7,404 bases of DNA from an uncultured Gammaproteobacteria bacterium (GTDB lineage Bacteria; Pseudomonadota; Gammaproteobacteria; CAJQNE01). The position numbers and the translations under genes are program-made. Location of the stretch: contig CAJQNE010000398.1 in the NCBI GenBank assembly GCA_905479545.1, forward strand, positions 1-7,404. The letters are read 5' to 3'. Below are positions 6,708 through 7,404 of this stretch, piece after piece (the first letter of the stretch is position 1; every line of letters begins with the position of its first letter). A model generated the notes under the pieces. That model was not told the origin of the DNA. It was given only the letters and a program-made list of their open reading frames with translations, and did not search any database.

Positions 6708-7404
6708 AAGTAAACGTTCCACGTGCGGCCAATAGTGGTCTACCAGCAACAGGGCGAATAACACCATCAAATAAATGATGGAGTAGCCGAACGCTTGCAT
6801 CGGCAGCTTATCGGTCGCAAAAAACCGCAACGCTACCGCATAATAGACGAACACGGCGTCCAGAATAACCACACCAATCAGGTAGATCAGGCCGCTCATA
6901 CCGGTAACGAACGGCATTAAGGTAACCAATACCAACAATATGGTGTACAGCAAAATTTGTTGCTTGGTATAGGGCACACCATGAGTTACCGGCAGCATCG
7001 GAATATCGGCCAGCGCGTATTCATCCTTACGATGAATCGCCAGCGCCCAGAAATGTGGCGGTGTCCAGATAAAAATAATCAGGAACAGTATCAACGCATT
7101 CGGGTCGATAGTGCCGGTGACCGCGGCCCAACCCAGCACCGGCGGTGCTGCGCCGGCCGCGCCACCGATAACGATATTCTGCGGCGTGGCCCGTTTCAGG
7201 AACATGGTGTAAATCACTGCATAACCTAGCAGCGATAAAAACGTGAGTACGGCAGTCAATACATTGACCTTAACCACCAACATCAGCATCGCCAAACCAC
7301 CCAGCAGGCCGGCGAACGCCAAGCTACGCCCGACCGTTAGGTGCCCCTGCACGATGGGCCGCGACTGGGTACGGACCATTTTGGCGTCAATCCGTCGGTC
7401 GACG
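6702..7404 (-). CDS. ctaB: Protoheme IX farnesyltransferase (heme O synthase), 5'-truncated by the window edge
   Basis: This UbiA-family inner-membrane prenyltransferase transfers farnesyl from farnesyl diphosphate to heme B, giving heme O, the precursor of heme A in heme-copper oxidases. The reading frame continues to the window end: before M(7379) it reads VDRRIDAK, the first Asp-rich (DxxxD) prenyl-diphosphate site, so that methionine is internal (VDRRIDAKMVRTQSRP is family-typical). Further hallmarks are LKRATPQNIVIGGAAGAAPP and the second polar motif WTPPHFWALAIHRKDEYALADIPMLPV with its conserved H-F-W and D/E residues. About 233 residues are present of a usual length near 300, so roughly the first 65-70 residues, including the first membrane helix, lie outside. 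At least six hydrophobic segments remain. The symbol cyoE is also used; ctaB is preferred because no bo3 oxidase genes are visible. It lies 76 bases upstream of the kinase gene. Confidence 0.96.
   Translation of the reverse strand, partial: VDRRIDAKMVRTQSRPIVQGHLTVGRSLAFAGLLGGLAMLMLVVKVNVLTAVLTFLSLLGYAVIYTMFLKRATPQNIVIGGAAGAAPPVLGWAAVTGTIDPNALILFLIIFIWTPPHFWALAIHRKDEYALADIPMLPVTHGVPYTKQQILLYTILLVLVTLMPFVTGMSGLIYLIGVVILDAVFVYYAVALRFFATDKLPMQAFGYSIIYLMVLFALLLVDHYWPHVERLLG

Noticed and set aside
6957..7229. + strand open frame opposite ctaB
   Set aside because: Antisense to the most conserved part of heme O synthase and without any recognisable motif.

Overview
The window looks like chromosomal DNA from a free-living, aerobic Gram-negative bacterium, most likely a gammaproteobacterium. 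That placement rests on the style of the heme O synthase, the Gram-negative signal peptides, the YciA-like thioesterase and the intermediate GC content; it is inference, because no marker such as rRNA is present. Coding density is high, and there is no tRNA, rRNA, CRISPR array or intact transposase.

Layout. Two genes lie on the + strand at the left: a hotdog-fold acyl-CoA thioesterase (53-601) followed by a strong hairpin (606-649), then an exported protein I do not recognise (705-1376). Everything to the right is on the - strand, so the 1376/1416 boundary is convergent. In the - strand reading direction (right to left) the order is: a 5'-truncated heme O synthase gene, ctaB (6702-7404); a CHASE2-type hybrid histidine kinase (4070-6625); a stand-alone HPt phosphotransfer protein (3686-3985); a gene-free spacer with a degenerate palindromic repeat (3309-3685); a membrane-anchored amidase_3-like hydrolase (2598-3308); a DUF924 protein (2045-2596) that starts one base after the amidase stop; and an exported GerMN-domain protein (1416-1940).

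How the genes work together. The hybrid kinase and HPt protein form the clearest functional unit. The kinase has a periplasmic CHASE2 sensor, HisKA, HATPase and a C-terminal receiver, and the HPt carries an intact phospho-accepting His, so together they supply His-Asp-His of a multistep phosphorelay; the final response regulator is not in the window. The amidase-like gene and the DUF924 gene are almost certainly co-transcribed and perhaps translationally coupled. CtaB belongs to heme O/heme A synthesis for heme-copper oxidases and is probably the tail of a cytochrome oxidase gene cluster outside the window.

Novelty. I did not find a clear new multi-gene system. The items most worth a second look are the unknown exported protein with two cysteines in its mature region, the coupled amidase/DUF924 pair, the 3449-3606 repeat that may be a decayed miniature element, and the phosphorelay without a visible output regulator.
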